The notes under the pieces: generated by a model
Seen by the model: the letters and a program-made list of their open reading frames with translations, nothing else
The model's database searches: none
Told to the model about the DNA's origin: nothing
Origin: Candidatus Parcubacteria bacterium
Lineage (GTDB): Bacteria > Patescibacteriota > Saccharimonadia > Saccharimonadales > UBA4665
DNA length: 64,000 nucleotides
Assembly (NCBI GenBank): GCA_023434325.1
Contig: JAEYSX010000002.1
Location: forward strand, 1-64,000
Direction: 5' to 3'
Shown: positions 34,372 to 43,275 of the stretch, one piece after another
How the letters are laid out: each line of letters starts with the position of its first letter
Position numbering within the stretch: the stretch's first letter is position 1
Program-made: the position numbers and the translations under genes

Positions 34372-35658
34372 ATGGACGACATCTTATTCTGGATCTTTGC
34401 TTCGGTCAGCACACTGTACGTACTGCATCTCGGATTCTACCTTGTCGGCGCTAATCTGTACGATATCTGGCAGTACCAACGTCAGCACCACTACCGCAAC
34501 GTTGTCACGCAGCAAGCGCTGGATCTACCGCTCGTCACCGTGCTAATTCCGGCTCATAACGAAGAAAAAGTAGTTGAACGCTGCCTGGAATCAGTTCGTG
34601 GCAGTACGTACAAACACATACAAATCATCGCGGTTGACGATGCGTCTACTGACAAGACACTGAGCATTCTAAGGCGCTATAAGCGGGAGCACACCGATCT
34701 CGATATGACAGTCACAAGGACGCCGCATAACGTAGGCAAGGGCGGGGCGCTTAATCATGCCCTAAGACGCCACGCCAGAGGAGACCTGGTAATGGCGATC
34801 GACGCCGATTCAATGATTTCGCCGCGCGCGATCGAGCGCGCCATAGCGTACTTTGCCAATCCAGACGTCGTTGGTGTAGCAGCCAATGTCAGCGTCATGC
34901 CCGACCGCAGCATCTTGGGCACGCTACAAAAATTCGAACACATGATCGGCTACCGCGCAAAAAAAGTCTACTCGCTGACCAATTGCGAGTTTGTCATCGG
35001 CGGCGTAGCCTCTACCTACCGCATGGATGTGCTGCGCGAGGTTGGGTTTTACGACACCGATACCGTCACAGAGGATATTGGCTTAAGTATAAAAATAATT
35101 AGCAGCGGAAACATACAGCGCCGCATCATATACGCCGCGGATGTTATTGCTATGACCGAGGGTGTCCGAACCTACAAAGCACTCTTTCGGCAGCGCTACC
35201 GGTGGAAGTACGGCAGCTTCCAAAATCTCATCAAGTACCGCCGCCTAATCGGCAGCCTGCGGCCGGAGTTTTCCCGCACCCTCACCATATACCGACTTCC
35301 GATCGCCTTAGCCAGCGAGCTGATACTATTTTTGACCCCGCTGCTGTGGGCGTACATTGCGTACATCAGCATTGTAACCAAAAACCCGTTCCTGATTCTT
35401 GGGGCATATTGCACCACTACGCTGTACCTAATGGTGACACTATGGTTTGATGAACACACCCCGTACCGCAAGCGCATGTCGCTCAGCATAGACGTCTTGC
35501 ACGCATACCTGATCTTTTATGTGATGGACATCATCCAATTTGTTGGTATCAGCCGGTGTATCTACAAAGCGAAAGACCTCATCACCCAAAAGAACATAGG
35601 CAGCACCTGGAACTCGCCAGCGCGCACAGGCGACAAGATCGAAATTCCGATCGACTAA
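34372..35658 (+). CDS. Processive GT2 glycosyltransferase, PgaC/IcaA-like
   Basis: 428 residues. N-terminal membrane helix (about 5-28), GT2 core with VTVLIPAHNEEKVVE, VDDASTDKT, AIDADSMI, TVTEDIGLSIKI and the QRYRWK signature, then three or four C-terminal membrane helices. By family it makes and extrudes beta-1,6-N-acetylglucosamine or a related polymer. Paired with the upstream 54-residue protein and the divergent secreted deacetylase it forms a compact PNAG-type locus. Product inferred. Confidence 0.9.
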   Translation: MDDILFWIFASVSTLYVLHLGFYLVGANLYDIWQYQRQHHYRNVVTQQALDLPLVTVLIPAHNEEKVVERCLESVRGSTYKHIQIIAVDDASTDKTLSILRRYKREHTDLDMTVTRTPHNVGKGGALNHALRRHARGDLVMAIDADSMISPRAIERAIAYFANPDVVGVAANVSVMPDRSILGTLQKFEHMIGYRAKKVYSLTNCEFVIGGVASTYRMDVLREVGFYDTDTVTEDIGLSIKIISSGNIQRRIIYAADVIAMTEGVRTYKALFRQRYRWKYGSFQNLIKYRRLIGSLRPEFSRTLTIYRLPIALASELILFLTPLLWAYIAYISIVTKNPFLILGAYCTTTLYLMVTLWFDEHTPYRKRMSLSIDVLHAYLIFYVMDIIQFVGISRCIYKAKDLITQKNIGSTWNSPARTGDKIEIPID

Positions 35659-35670
35659 ACCCTCCACAAG

Positions 35671-35704
35671 AAAAAACCGCAGGTTACGAATAGCCTGCGG
35701 TTTA
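35671..35704. terminator. Bidirectional terminator between GT2 and MIP channel genes
   Basis: A 10-bp stem (35674-35683 with 35694-35703) and 10-nt loop. On the minus strand a run of six U follows, the stronger direction, serving the channel gene; on the plus strand the U-run is short. Confidence 0.85.
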
Positions 35705-35719
35705 TCAAGAAGGAAGTTG

Positions 35720-36430
35720 CTATTTCTTCTTTTTGCCGTTGTCGCTCTTAGCCACAACTGATTCCTCGACAACCTCTGCCTCGGCAGCACGTGCTTCTGC
35801 GGCCAATGTGCCGGCAGGCGCAAACAACAGCGCGTACAAGTTAAAGCCGATGACCGCACCCAAAACTGGGCCAAGAATGTATGTGCCCCATACCCATGTG
35901 TGCGCACCAAGTGCAACGGCTGGGTTAAGCAAGCCGGCAGAGCCGACAGATGCGACAAGAATACCGACTACGTACGCAGAGCCGACGATAAAGGCCGACT
36001 TACCAAGCTCGAACTTGCGGTACACAACAGCCGCCCAACCAAGGCTGAATACAAAGGCACCGAGCGCCTCGGCAACCAGCACGCGCGAGTTGTACTCGCC
36101 AACGTTCTGCAAAGAGCTGTTAACCAAGTAGGTGTAAAGCAAGTACGCAGAACCGGCACCCAACAACTGAGCAGCCACGTACACAAGCGCCTTAAGCGCC
36201 TTGATACGGCGGGCAGTCCACAGACCAATGGTGATAGCTGGGTTAAAGTGCGCACCGGATACCGATGCAAACATGATCATACCGGCAGCAATCGTCAAAC
36301 CGGCAGCCAAGCTTACAAAGTAAGAGATACCGACATTCGATCGGCTAACCGCAAGGATGACAGCCGTCAGTATTGCCGTGCCCAAAAATTCTGCCAGCAC
36401 CATGGCAATTTTTCTACGTTCCAATAACAT
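35720..36430 (-). CDS. MIP-family channel (aquaporin-like)
   Basis: 236 residues with six membrane helices and two NPA half-helices: GAHFNPAITIG and GLLNPAVALGAH. In typical aquaporins and glycerol facilitators the second NPA is followed by the selectivity-filter Arg (NPAR); here the sequence reads NPAVA, so that Arg is absent and the pore may be wider or less polar. The lysine-rich tail ends NGKKKK. Start has GGAGG 4 nt upstream and a TTTACA-17-TACGCT promoter. It sits next to the DabA/DabB genes. Confidence 0.9.
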   Translation of the reverse strand: MLLERRKIAMVLAEFLGTAILTAVILAVSRSNVGISYFVSLAAGLTIAAGMIMFASVSGAHFNPAITIGLWTARRIKALKALVYVAAQLLGAGSAYLLYTYLVNSSLQNVGEYNSRVLVAEALGAFVFSLGWAAVVYRKFELGKSAFIVGSAYVVGILVASVGSAGLLNPAVALGAHTWVWGTYILGPVLGAVIGFNLYALLFAPAGTLAAEARAAEAEVVEESVVAKSDNGKKKK

Positions 36431-36459
36431 ACGTCCTCCACAATTTATTAGTTACCTTT

Positions 36460-36488
36460 AGCGTAAAACAAATTTCTTGGGTTGTAAA
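36460..36488 (-). promoter_or_regulatory. Promoter of the MIP channel gene
   Basis: On the minus strand TTTACA, 17 nt, TACGCT, then about 30 nt of leader with a GGAGG site before the ATG: a standard leadered promoter. Confidence 0.55.
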
Positions 36489-36525
36489 GTTTCGACTTCG
36501 GTAAGCTCGCAGCGCGTACGCAACC

Positions 36526-38379
36526 TTACGACGATCTGTACGCTATCTCGTGATGATTGGACCTATGCGAGCCAAAAAAGACCTTGATGTACAGGCGCAT
36601 GACGCTGACGCCCATGATCAAGTAGGCCACAACAAAGAGGGCGATCTGTACGGCATGACCGGTAGCGATACCGCTCAAAAGTATGTCTTGCGCGAGGAAC
36701 GAAGGGCTAATCGGGAACGCCATAAACAACAGGCATACTACAAAGAACAGGTGGCCGACCTTTCTAAACGGATGTATGACCCCGTTATAATCCCGTAGCG
36801 TTAGCGATTCGCCGCCTCGTACGCGCACATACCACAAACACAGATGCCCCAGCGCAAACGCCAGCACAACGCCTGCGCCGTACATAGCGACATGCTTCCA
36901 CGAGCCTCCAGAGGCCAAACCCAAGAATAACGCCCCAAACAGATGCCCAAGCATTATAAGATTCCAGCACAGCGTAGCAGAAGCCTTTGTGGTAAACGCA
37001 CGGGCGTACAGCAAAAGAGCTACAACCCCTGCCACGGTAGAGACAGCCAGCGCCGCGCTATCAGAAAGCGACATAAAGGACGCAACCCCGGCAGCAGCCA
37101 AAAACAAAGCCAAAACCACCGCCTGAAAGCGCTTTTTGTCCAAAAACGCCACCAAGCGTCCTGCAGATTTAAACGGCGCCCATAAGTAATGACTCATGAA
37201 CGTATTCATGTTCCATTCCTTAATACCCAAAACATACGCCGTGGCACGAAGTTTGCCCAGCAGCGTATTTTTGATTTTGTGAGCCGGAGGCACAAAGTAA
37301 AAGAACTGATCGTGCACCAAATAGCTCACCGCCGACGGAGAAATAAGCAGCTGATACGTCCTAAGCGCAGCGTTACTTACAAAATGAACCAGAACCAACC
37401 AATGGAGTCCAGCCGCCAGCTCAATAAACATAATGCCGATTTGCGTCACCGAAGCGTACGCAATCTGCGTCTTGATAGACGATTGCGTGCGGGCAATCGT
37501 CGTGGCAACAAGGGCGGTTGCAAGCCCCACGGCCGCAACAGCAATCCGTACTCCTACACTTCCTTCCCAGAGCGGATACGTCCGCAGTAGCAAAAACAAT
37601 CCCATATGCACCGAGAGCGCGCCGTAAAAGATAGCAGTAGATGTTGTCGGTCCCTCCATCGCACGCGGCAACCAGTACGAAAAGGGGAACTGCGCGGACT
37701 TAATCAGCGCAACAATTAGCAAAAAGACTCCGAGCAAGGCCAGCCTGTCGCCGTGCTCCGCAACCACGGTAGCGTACTCCGAGAAGTTTACGCTCCTCTC
37801 AAAAATATGGTGCGCATACCAGATCGAAACCAGCAAAAAGGCATCCGCAATGCGGTACACCGAAAAAACCTTTAGCGCGTTTCGGGCCGGCAAAAACCTA
37901 TCCCGGTAAAAGGCAATCAGCAAAACCGAGCTTATCCCTATAAACTCCCAGCCGATCAATAGGACCTCAAAATTACCGGCAAGAATAATCAGTGTCAACC
38001 CAATAAAGAACAGGAGGATCGTATGATAAAAACGCTTAAACCCTGGTTCGCGGTGCATATAAAACTTACTAAAGACAAAAACAAGAATCGTCATAAGTGC
38101 GGCCGTACCCATAAAGACCGCGCCAAGGGTATCAAAGTAAAAATTAAGAGAAAAAGCGTAGTGATCGCTCGCATACAAAGCACCCAGCTCCAAAGAAACA
38201 GGGTCGGCACCTGCGCTGAGCCACTGGTACCCGAACACAAAAAGCGTTGCAACTTCTAGCGAAATCGCTGTAGCAGCAGCCGCAAAAATTGCGCGCTCCC
38301 ACCTCTTAGACATCAGTATACAGCTTAACCAGCCGATAGTTGGGATAGCTAGCAGGGCGGCAAAAAGTTGCGTCATCAT
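36526..38379 (-). CDS. dabB: DabB-like NuoL-family membrane subunit of an inorganic-carbon pump
   Basis: 617 residues, about 14-16 membrane helices of the proton-translocating NuoL/MrpA antiporter family, with the core motif KSAQFPFSYWLPRAMEGPT and a conserved charged helix GWEFIGISSVLLIAFYRDR. It follows the DabA gene by 7 nt in the same direction, the defining partner. In the DAB complex (Halothiobacillus and others) DabB is thought to use the ion gradient to power DabA. The gene lies alone with dabA, not with nuo genes, so it is not complex I. Confidence 0.9.
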   Translation of the reverse strand: MMTQLFAALLAIPTIGWLSCILMSKRWERAIFAAAATAISLEVATLFVFGYQWLSAGADPVSLELGALYASDHYAFSLNFYFDTLGAVFMGTAALMTILVFVFSKFYMHREPGFKRFYHTILLFFIGLTLIILAGNFEVLLIGWEFIGISSVLLIAFYRDRFLPARNALKVFSVYRIADAFLLVSIWYAHHIFERSVNFSEYATVVAEHGDRLALLGVFLLIVALIKSAQFPFSYWLPRAMEGPTTSTAIFYGALSVHMGLFLLLRTYPLWEGSVGVRIAVAAVGLATALVATTIARTQSSIKTQIAYASVTQIGIMFIELAAGLHWLVLVHFVSNAALRTYQLLISPSAVSYLVHDQFFYFVPPAHKIKNTLLGKLRATAYVLGIKEWNMNTFMSHYLWAPFKSAGRLVAFLDKKRFQAVVLALFLAAAGVASFMSLSDSAALAVSTVAGVVALLLYARAFTTKASATLCWNLIMLGHLFGALFLGLASGGSWKHVAMYGAGVVLAFALGHLCLWYVRVRGGESLTLRDYNGVIHPFRKVGHLFFVVCLLFMAFPISPSFLAQDILLSGIATGHAVQIALFVVAYLIMGVSVMRLYIKVFFGSHRSNHHEIAYRSS

Positions 38380-38386
38380 ATGTTTG

Positions 38387-40987
38387 TTACCGTTTAATTA
38401 TATGCACCGGCAAGTTTTCTTGCGTGGCGTCCAAAATATGGTTCGTTTTCATCTTTTGGCTTGTCTCGAACAGGCGCGGCAGATCATCAACCGTAGGCAA
38501 TTCTTTGGTCAGCGGCATGTACGGAGTAAAAACCCCGTCCTTAAAGGAGTAAAGCCTCTTTTTTGCCGGATCAAAGACTACAAGATGAATCCACTCTTTG
38601 GCGAACCATTCGTACAGATCCGGATTTGACTGAATGACTTTTTTGACCACCGGAGGCTCGTGCTCGACAATCATTAAAAGCCGTACCGGGTCGTGCACTT
38701 CGATCATTTGCAGCGGCAGCCCCACGCGAAGGTCGCCGTCGCTACTGTTAGCAACACCCACGAGCCCCATCACGTTATGCGGCAACTTGGTGCCTGCGCC
38801 CAGCTTGTAGTTATCCATCCGCGAAAAGTAATATTCCAGATTGATTCCGCCGCACACGATGCCAAGCGGTGCAAGTACACTGGCGAGATATACGCCTTCT
38901 GGGTCGGTCGTGTAATCGTACGAATTTAAGAACGCCCTGCGGTCGAGGAACAAGTCCTTGGTAAGACTTCTTCTGCCAACGATACACAACGCGTTAGTAC
39001 CATGACCAAGTTCGGGTCGAGGTTCGTAATAGGCGACCGAGCGCCTTTTGATGCTTTTTCTGATTTTACCAATGTGCTGCTTGGTACCGATAGACTTAAA
39101 CCTGCGCGATCGTTCTTTGGCGTTCAGGTCAAGCGCGCGCTCAAATAACTGCTTGTTTTTGTCGTGTGCGACTGCGTTTTGTTCGGTCAAAACCTTCTCG
39201 TCATAAAACGCGATTTCGTCAGATGCGGTGTCGTGCATGCCACCGACAAACTGTGTAGTGCTCGGGATTACCAGACCTCGTTTGCCGAGCAAATCCCGCA
39301 CCGGCTGGTAGTTTGCCATGTGTGCAAACACACGGGCGTTCACTAGGCCCGGTCTTCCGCTGCACGCACCGCAGTCGTGTGCACCGTGATGAGGGTTGTT
39401 GGCACTACTCGACCCGTGGCCGATAACGTACACGATTGGCGCAAAATCCTTGACTAGGCCGATGCAGCGCAGTAACTTTTCGACGCGTTCTGCCATTTCT
39501 TCTACGGTAAATCCTATCTGCAAGCCCTTTTCTTTGTCATGTTCGCCAGTGTGCAGGATGGTCAGCTCGGCGTTCGAGTCCATGTGCGCAAATGCATCGG
39601 CAATTGCAGGCCCCATCGTTGGCTTTACCAGATTGGTTATCAGCCTCCCGAGTGCCGGTATGGCAAGCAGGTACGACAAAAAGAACCCTCGTACCAACCT
39701 GTGAGAGTGCTTGGCAAACATAATCTCTTTGGCATGCACCTGCGGGTCGTCGGCAGGGGATTCTTTGATGAGATAACGCGGCGTTACGGGCGCTGGACAT
39801 AACTTGTCGTAAAACTTGGCATGAGCCGGATGAAAGTAAAACTCCACCCCAAAGAACCCGGGCGCGCCAAAGGTCTCGCACCGCTCGTCCAATCCCTCTA
39901 CGTGTGTTCGTAGGGAATATTCCCGCTCGTCGATACAAAAAATAGACTGGAAGGTTTTTTCGGCGCTCTTTTCGTCTTTTTGCGGCTTATCAGCGGGCGA
40001 GGCAAGTAATAGCCCGGCCAGCACCGTGTCGTAATAACTCCACTCGAACGCATCTTGCCAAATGGCAATAACTTCTTGCAGCTCGGTAGGCGGCTCGTCG
40101 GCAAACAAGTCTACGGGCGGCTGCTCGATAACAGTTCCGAGCGGCTTCCAATTCTTGCCAAATGCGTCTGTCAGCGCGTCAATCTCGAGCAGCAGCTCTA
40201 ACATTACCATGTCTTTGAGCGCAATCTTTTTGGGATACATCATGAGCTCCGGCTTACTGCCAAGCGTTCCCATCATCCCGGACCATCCCCGATGTCCAAA
40301 CTGCTGATCGTACACATACTGCTCGTAGTACGCCTGTTTATCTTTGCCGACCAACGTGCCCAGCAGATCGGCCATCGTGCATGACTTGTCGTGTAAAAGA
40401 TCGCGCGCCCGCTTAGTCTTAAAAAAGCTGGCGAGGCTGCGGCGCTCGAGCTCTCGTACCGCGGTCAGCAACCCCTTGTCCTCAAACGGAAAAGGCGAGA
40501 TCGCCACGCCTTGGTCGATATAACTACTAACAATACGGAACAAAAGCGGCTGCACTGCATTGTCCAAATCGATGGGGTAGAGCCGCTTCCATTCGGCTCT
40601 AAGCTGGCCGACGCGAGATTGATATGTCCAGCTGTACATTTGATGTAGCACCTTAAATCGCCACTCATCCAATGCCGCATCGCCTTTTTTATCCCTGATG
40701 ATTTTATCCAGTATAGAGGGGTTTATTCGCTTAATCCGGTACAGGTCCCTATACTCGGCCAGCGAAAAGGTGGTCTGAAATCCAAAAATTGCCGACGCTT
40801 TAAAAATCGCGTCGTAAAACTTTAAATCCTGAAACGCATGCAAAGAGTTGTGGTGCACAAAATCCTTGAGCGGCCCTTGGGTAGGCAAATAATGCTCTAG
40901 AGCGTGCAGCAAATGCTGCTCGTTAAACTGTTGGTGGGATTGTTGTGACATAGCTGTATTGCGGGTCCAATGGTGTGCAACGTGCAT
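38387..40987 (-). CDS. dabA: DabA-like (UPF0753/DUF2309) inorganic-carbon transporter subunit
   Basis: 866 residues from 40987 (an ATG at 40951, starting MSQQSHQQ, is an alternative). The beta-carbonic-anhydrase-like zinc site is intact: Cys and Asp in FCIDERE at 351 and 353, His in GHGSSS at 524, Cys in HDCGACSG at 539 (numbered from 40987); these are the positions reported for the Halothiobacillus protein. Peripheral membrane protein expected to hydrate CO2 to bicarbonate in one direction while coupled to DabB. No obvious Shine-Dalgarno. First gene of a two-gene unit. Confidence 0.93.
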   Translation of the reverse strand: MHVAHHWTRNTAMSQQSHQQFNEQHLLHALEHYLPTQGPLKDFVHHNSLHAFQDLKFYDAIFKASAIFGFQTTFSLAEYRDLYRIKRINPSILDKIIRDKKGDAALDEWRFKVLHQMYSWTYQSRVGQLRAEWKRLYPIDLDNAVQPLLFRIVSSYIDQGVAISPFPFEDKGLLTAVRELERRSLASFFKTKRARDLLHDKSCTMADLLGTLVGKDKQAYYEQYVYDQQFGHRGWSGMMGTLGSKPELMMYPKKIALKDMVMLELLLEIDALTDAFGKNWKPLGTVIEQPPVDLFADEPPTELQEVIAIWQDAFEWSYYDTVLAGLLLASPADKPQKDEKSAEKTFQSIFCIDEREYSLRTHVEGLDERCETFGAPGFFGVEFYFHPAHAKFYDKLCPAPVTPRYLIKESPADDPQVHAKEIMFAKHSHRLVRGFFLSYLLAIPALGRLITNLVKPTMGPAIADAFAHMDSNAELTILHTGEHDKEKGLQIGFTVEEMAERVEKLLRCIGLVKDFAPIVYVIGHGSSSANNPHHGAHDCGACSGRPGLVNARVFAHMANYQPVRDLLGKRGLVIPSTTQFVGGMHDTASDEIAFYDEKVLTEQNAVAHDKNKQLFERALDLNAKERSRRFKSIGTKQHIGKIRKSIKRRSVAYYEPRPELGHGTNALCIVGRRSLTKDLFLDRRAFLNSYDYTTDPEGVYLASVLAPLGIVCGGINLEYYFSRMDNYKLGAGTKLPHNVMGLVGVANSSDGDLRVGLPLQMIEVHDPVRLLMIVEHEPPVVKKVIQSNPDLYEWFAKEWIHLVVFDPAKKRLYSFKDGVFTPYMPLTKELPTVDDLPRLFETSQKMKTNHILDATQENLPVHIIKR

Positions 40988-41200
40988 TTTTGTTCAGTTC
41001 ATGCCTGGAAGTAGAAAGTTCTACCGATCATGACCTAGGAACACTCGCCGAGGGCTGGCGATTTGCCATGTTTTGGAGGTAGAAGCGCCTGCATTTGAGG
41101 TGTCTATGACCAAAGCCAGCAAAGCCATGCTTCTGGTACTGTTCGTGCCTATCATACTCCCGGACGGGCAGATAGTAAAGATTATCAGAGAACCGCAACA

Positions 41201-41233
41201 AAAAGTGCCGCTCTGTATGCGTGCGGCACTTTT
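41201..41233 (-). terminator. Terminator of the ATP synthase operon
   Basis: An 11-bp stem (41201-41211 with 41223-41233), followed on the minus strand by U residues, 30 nt beyond the atpC stop. Confidence 0.9.
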
Positions 41234-41263
41234 ATAGAATTGACTTGGTCGCGATACAGTCGC

Positions 41264-41689
41264 CTAACGACGCTGGTGGCGACGCTTGAGCCCGGCCACC
41301 TGCAGGCGAACCGCTTGGCGGTCTACCATTGCTTGGGCGCGGTCTAGCTCGACTTGGCTCTTGGCCTCTTTGCGCATGCGCAAGGCTTCTTCGTGCGCCT
41401 TTTTGGCCTCGGCTTCGTTGACTTCGTCGCCATGCGTGGCTTCATCTACCAAAACACGCGCACCCTCGGCATACACCTCTAGCACGCCGCCGTACGTAGC
41501 GTAATGCTCGAGCTGGCTGTCGGAATCGCCCTTTTCGCGGCGAATCGTAATGATGCCGGGCACCACAACGGCCACCAACGGCTCGTGCGAGGGCAGAACA
41601 GTGATCTGACCAGTAGACGTCGGCAGCACCGCCGAATACGCCTGAGCACTGTACTTTACGCCGTCAAGCGATACCAGTTCAAACTTCAT
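41264..41689 (-). CDS. atpC: F1Fo ATP synthase epsilon subunit
   Basis: 141 residues: N-terminal beta-sandwich (about 1-85, with GQITVLPSHEPLVAVV) and a C-terminal helical hairpin (about 95-130), ending in a basic RRHQRR tail. The central-stalk subunit that couples and can inhibit rotation. Last gene of the operon, 3 nt after atpD. Confidence 0.97.
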   Translation of the reverse strand: MKFELVSLDGVKYSAQAYSAVLPTSTGQITVLPSHEPLVAVVVPGIITIRREKGDSDSQLEHYATYGGVLEVYAEGARVLVDEATHGDEVNEAEAKKAHEEALRMRKEAKSQVELDRAQAMVDRQAVRLQVAGLKRRHQRR

Positions 41690-41692
41690 CGA

Positions 41693-43084
41693 TTACTTGA
41701 CCTCGCTGATGTCGCCCTTCATGTAGAAGGCGCTTTCTGGCTTGTCGTCGTGCTTACCCTCGAGGATTTCCTTAAAGCTCTTGACGGTGTCCTTAAGGCT
41801 AACGTATTTACCAGGGTTACCGGTAAACTTCTCGGCCACGTAGAACGGCTGGCTCAGGAAGCGCTGAATGCGGCGAGCGCGAGCAACGGTCTTTTTGTCT
41901 TCTTCGGACAATTCTTCCATACCAAGGATAGCGATGATATCCTGCAGATCCTTGTAGCGCTGCAAAATACGCTGTACTTCGCGGGCTACCTGGTAGTGCT
42001 CTTCGCCAACGATTTGTGGGTCGAGGATGGTCGAACTAGAGTCCAGCGGGTCAACCGCAGGGTAAATACCGATGTCAGTCAACGCACGATTCAACGAAAT
42101 GGTCGAGTCAAGGTGAGCAAAAGTGGTAGCCGGAGCCGGGTCGGTAAGGTCGTCGGCTGGCACGTAGACGGCCTGGATAGAGGTGATCGAACCGTTCTTG
42201 GTCGAGGTAATACGCTCTTGCAGGGCGCCCATTTCTTGCTGCAAGTTAGGCTGGTAGCCCACGGCAGACGGCAGACGGCCGAGCAGGGCAGATACCTCGG
42301 AACCGGCCTGCGTAAAGCGGAAGATGTTGTCTACAAAGAACAGCACGTCTTTACCTTGGTCGCGGAAGTTCTCGGCCATGGTCAGGCCGCTTAGCGCAAC
42401 GCGCAGACGGGCACCTGGTGGCTCGTTCATCTGACCAAAGATCATCGCGGTATTTGGCAGCACTTCGGCTTCCTTCATTTCCTCGTACAGGTCGTTACCT
42501 TCGCGGGTACGCTCACCAACACCTGCAAACACCGAGTAACCGCTGTGGAACTTGGCGATGTTGTTAATGAACTCCTGAATAAGCACGGTCTTGCCCACAC
42601 CGGCACCACCGAACAAACCAACCTTACCACCCTTTACGATAGGGGCGATGAGGTCGATAACCTTAATGCCGGTTTCCAAGACTTCGATAGAGCCGGCCTG
42701 GTCCTCGAGGCTTGGGGCCTCGCGGTGAATTGGGGCGGTTGTATCAAACTTATTCTCTTTTTTGCCGTCGATAGGCTCGCCCACGACGTTAAACATGCGG
42801 CCCAGAGTAGCGTTGCCAACCGGTACGCTAATTGGTGCGCCGGTAGCCTGCACGTCGTCGCCGCGCTTTAGGCCATCGGTCGCCGACAGGGCAATCGTGC
42901 GAACGGTAGTTTCGCTGAGGTGCTGTGCGACCTCGAGCACGAGACTGCCGCCGTTAAGGTTAGCCTTGAGTGCGTCATTAATTGCGGGCATTTGACCTTG
43001 AGCAAACTCAACGTCAACTACCACACCGACAACCTGCACGACGCGGCCGGTGCTGGTTGCGGTTCCTTTAGTTGCTGTTGCCAT
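41693..43084 (-). CDS. atpD: F1Fo ATP synthase beta subunit
   Basis: 463 residues with Walker A GGAGVGKTVL, GERTREGNDLY, ALSGLTMAENFRD and Walker B VLFFVDNIFRFTQAGSE, and the full three-domain length. Catalytic subunit. Its start overlaps the stop of the 63-codon ORF (TAATG) and the Shine-Dalgarno AAGGAG lies within that ORF's last codons. Confidence 0.99.
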   Translation of the reverse strand: MATATKGTATSTGRVVQVVGVVVDVEFAQGQMPAINDALKANLNGGSLVLEVAQHLSETTVRTIALSATDGLKRGDDVQATGAPISVPVGNATLGRMFNVVGEPIDGKKENKFDTTAPIHREAPSLEDQAGSIEVLETGIKVIDLIAPIVKGGKVGLFGGAGVGKTVLIQEFINNIAKFHSGYSVFAGVGERTREGNDLYEEMKEAEVLPNTAMIFGQMNEPPGARLRVALSGLTMAENFRDQGKDVLFFVDNIFRFTQAGSEVSALLGRLPSAVGYQPNLQQEMGALQERITSTKNGSITSIQAVYVPADDLTDPAPATTFAHLDSTISLNRALTDIGIYPAVDPLDSSSTILDPQIVGEEHYQVAREVQRILQRYKDLQDIIAILGMEELSEEDKKTVARARRIQRFLSQPFYVAEKFTGNPGKYVSLKDTVKSFKEILEGKHDDKPESAFYMKGDISEVK

Positions 43085-43275
43085 TATTGTTCTCCTTGTA
43101 TTGTGTATGGTGCCAGTAGTGTCTCTCCCAAAGTGCGCAGCGTTACGGCACCTGGCGGAACCGCCCTCGCCAACTCCAGCTCTTCGCCGGAAGCTGCAAC
43201 TGACGCAAGCTCTCCATTATGAAGCTTCTTGGCGCTAGCGCCAGGCTGAAAGACAACATTCATGCTGATTTCCAT
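43084..43275 (-). CDS. 63-residue ORF inserted between atpG and atpD
   Basis: Starts with TAATG overlapping the atpG stop, has GGAGG 10 nt upstream, and ends with TAATG overlapping the atpD start; its last codons (QGEQ) are the atpD ribosome-binding site. The protein is soluble, mixed charge, without membrane helix or known motif (ends LGETLLAPYTIQGEQ). Perfect fit at both ends argues for real, coupled translation. It may be an assembly or regulatory factor, or only a translation-coupling device. Confidence 0.65.
   Translation of the reverse strand: MEISMNVVFQPGASAKKLHNGELASVAASGEELELARAVPPGAVTLRTLGETLLAPYTIQGEQ

Noticed and set aside
41106..41237. 43-codon plus-strand ORF with GAGGTG upstream
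   Set aside because: It runs through the ATP synthase terminator, has no protein-like pattern beyond a short hydrophobic stretch, and no conservation can be judged. The 40988-41200 gap otherwise shows no gene.
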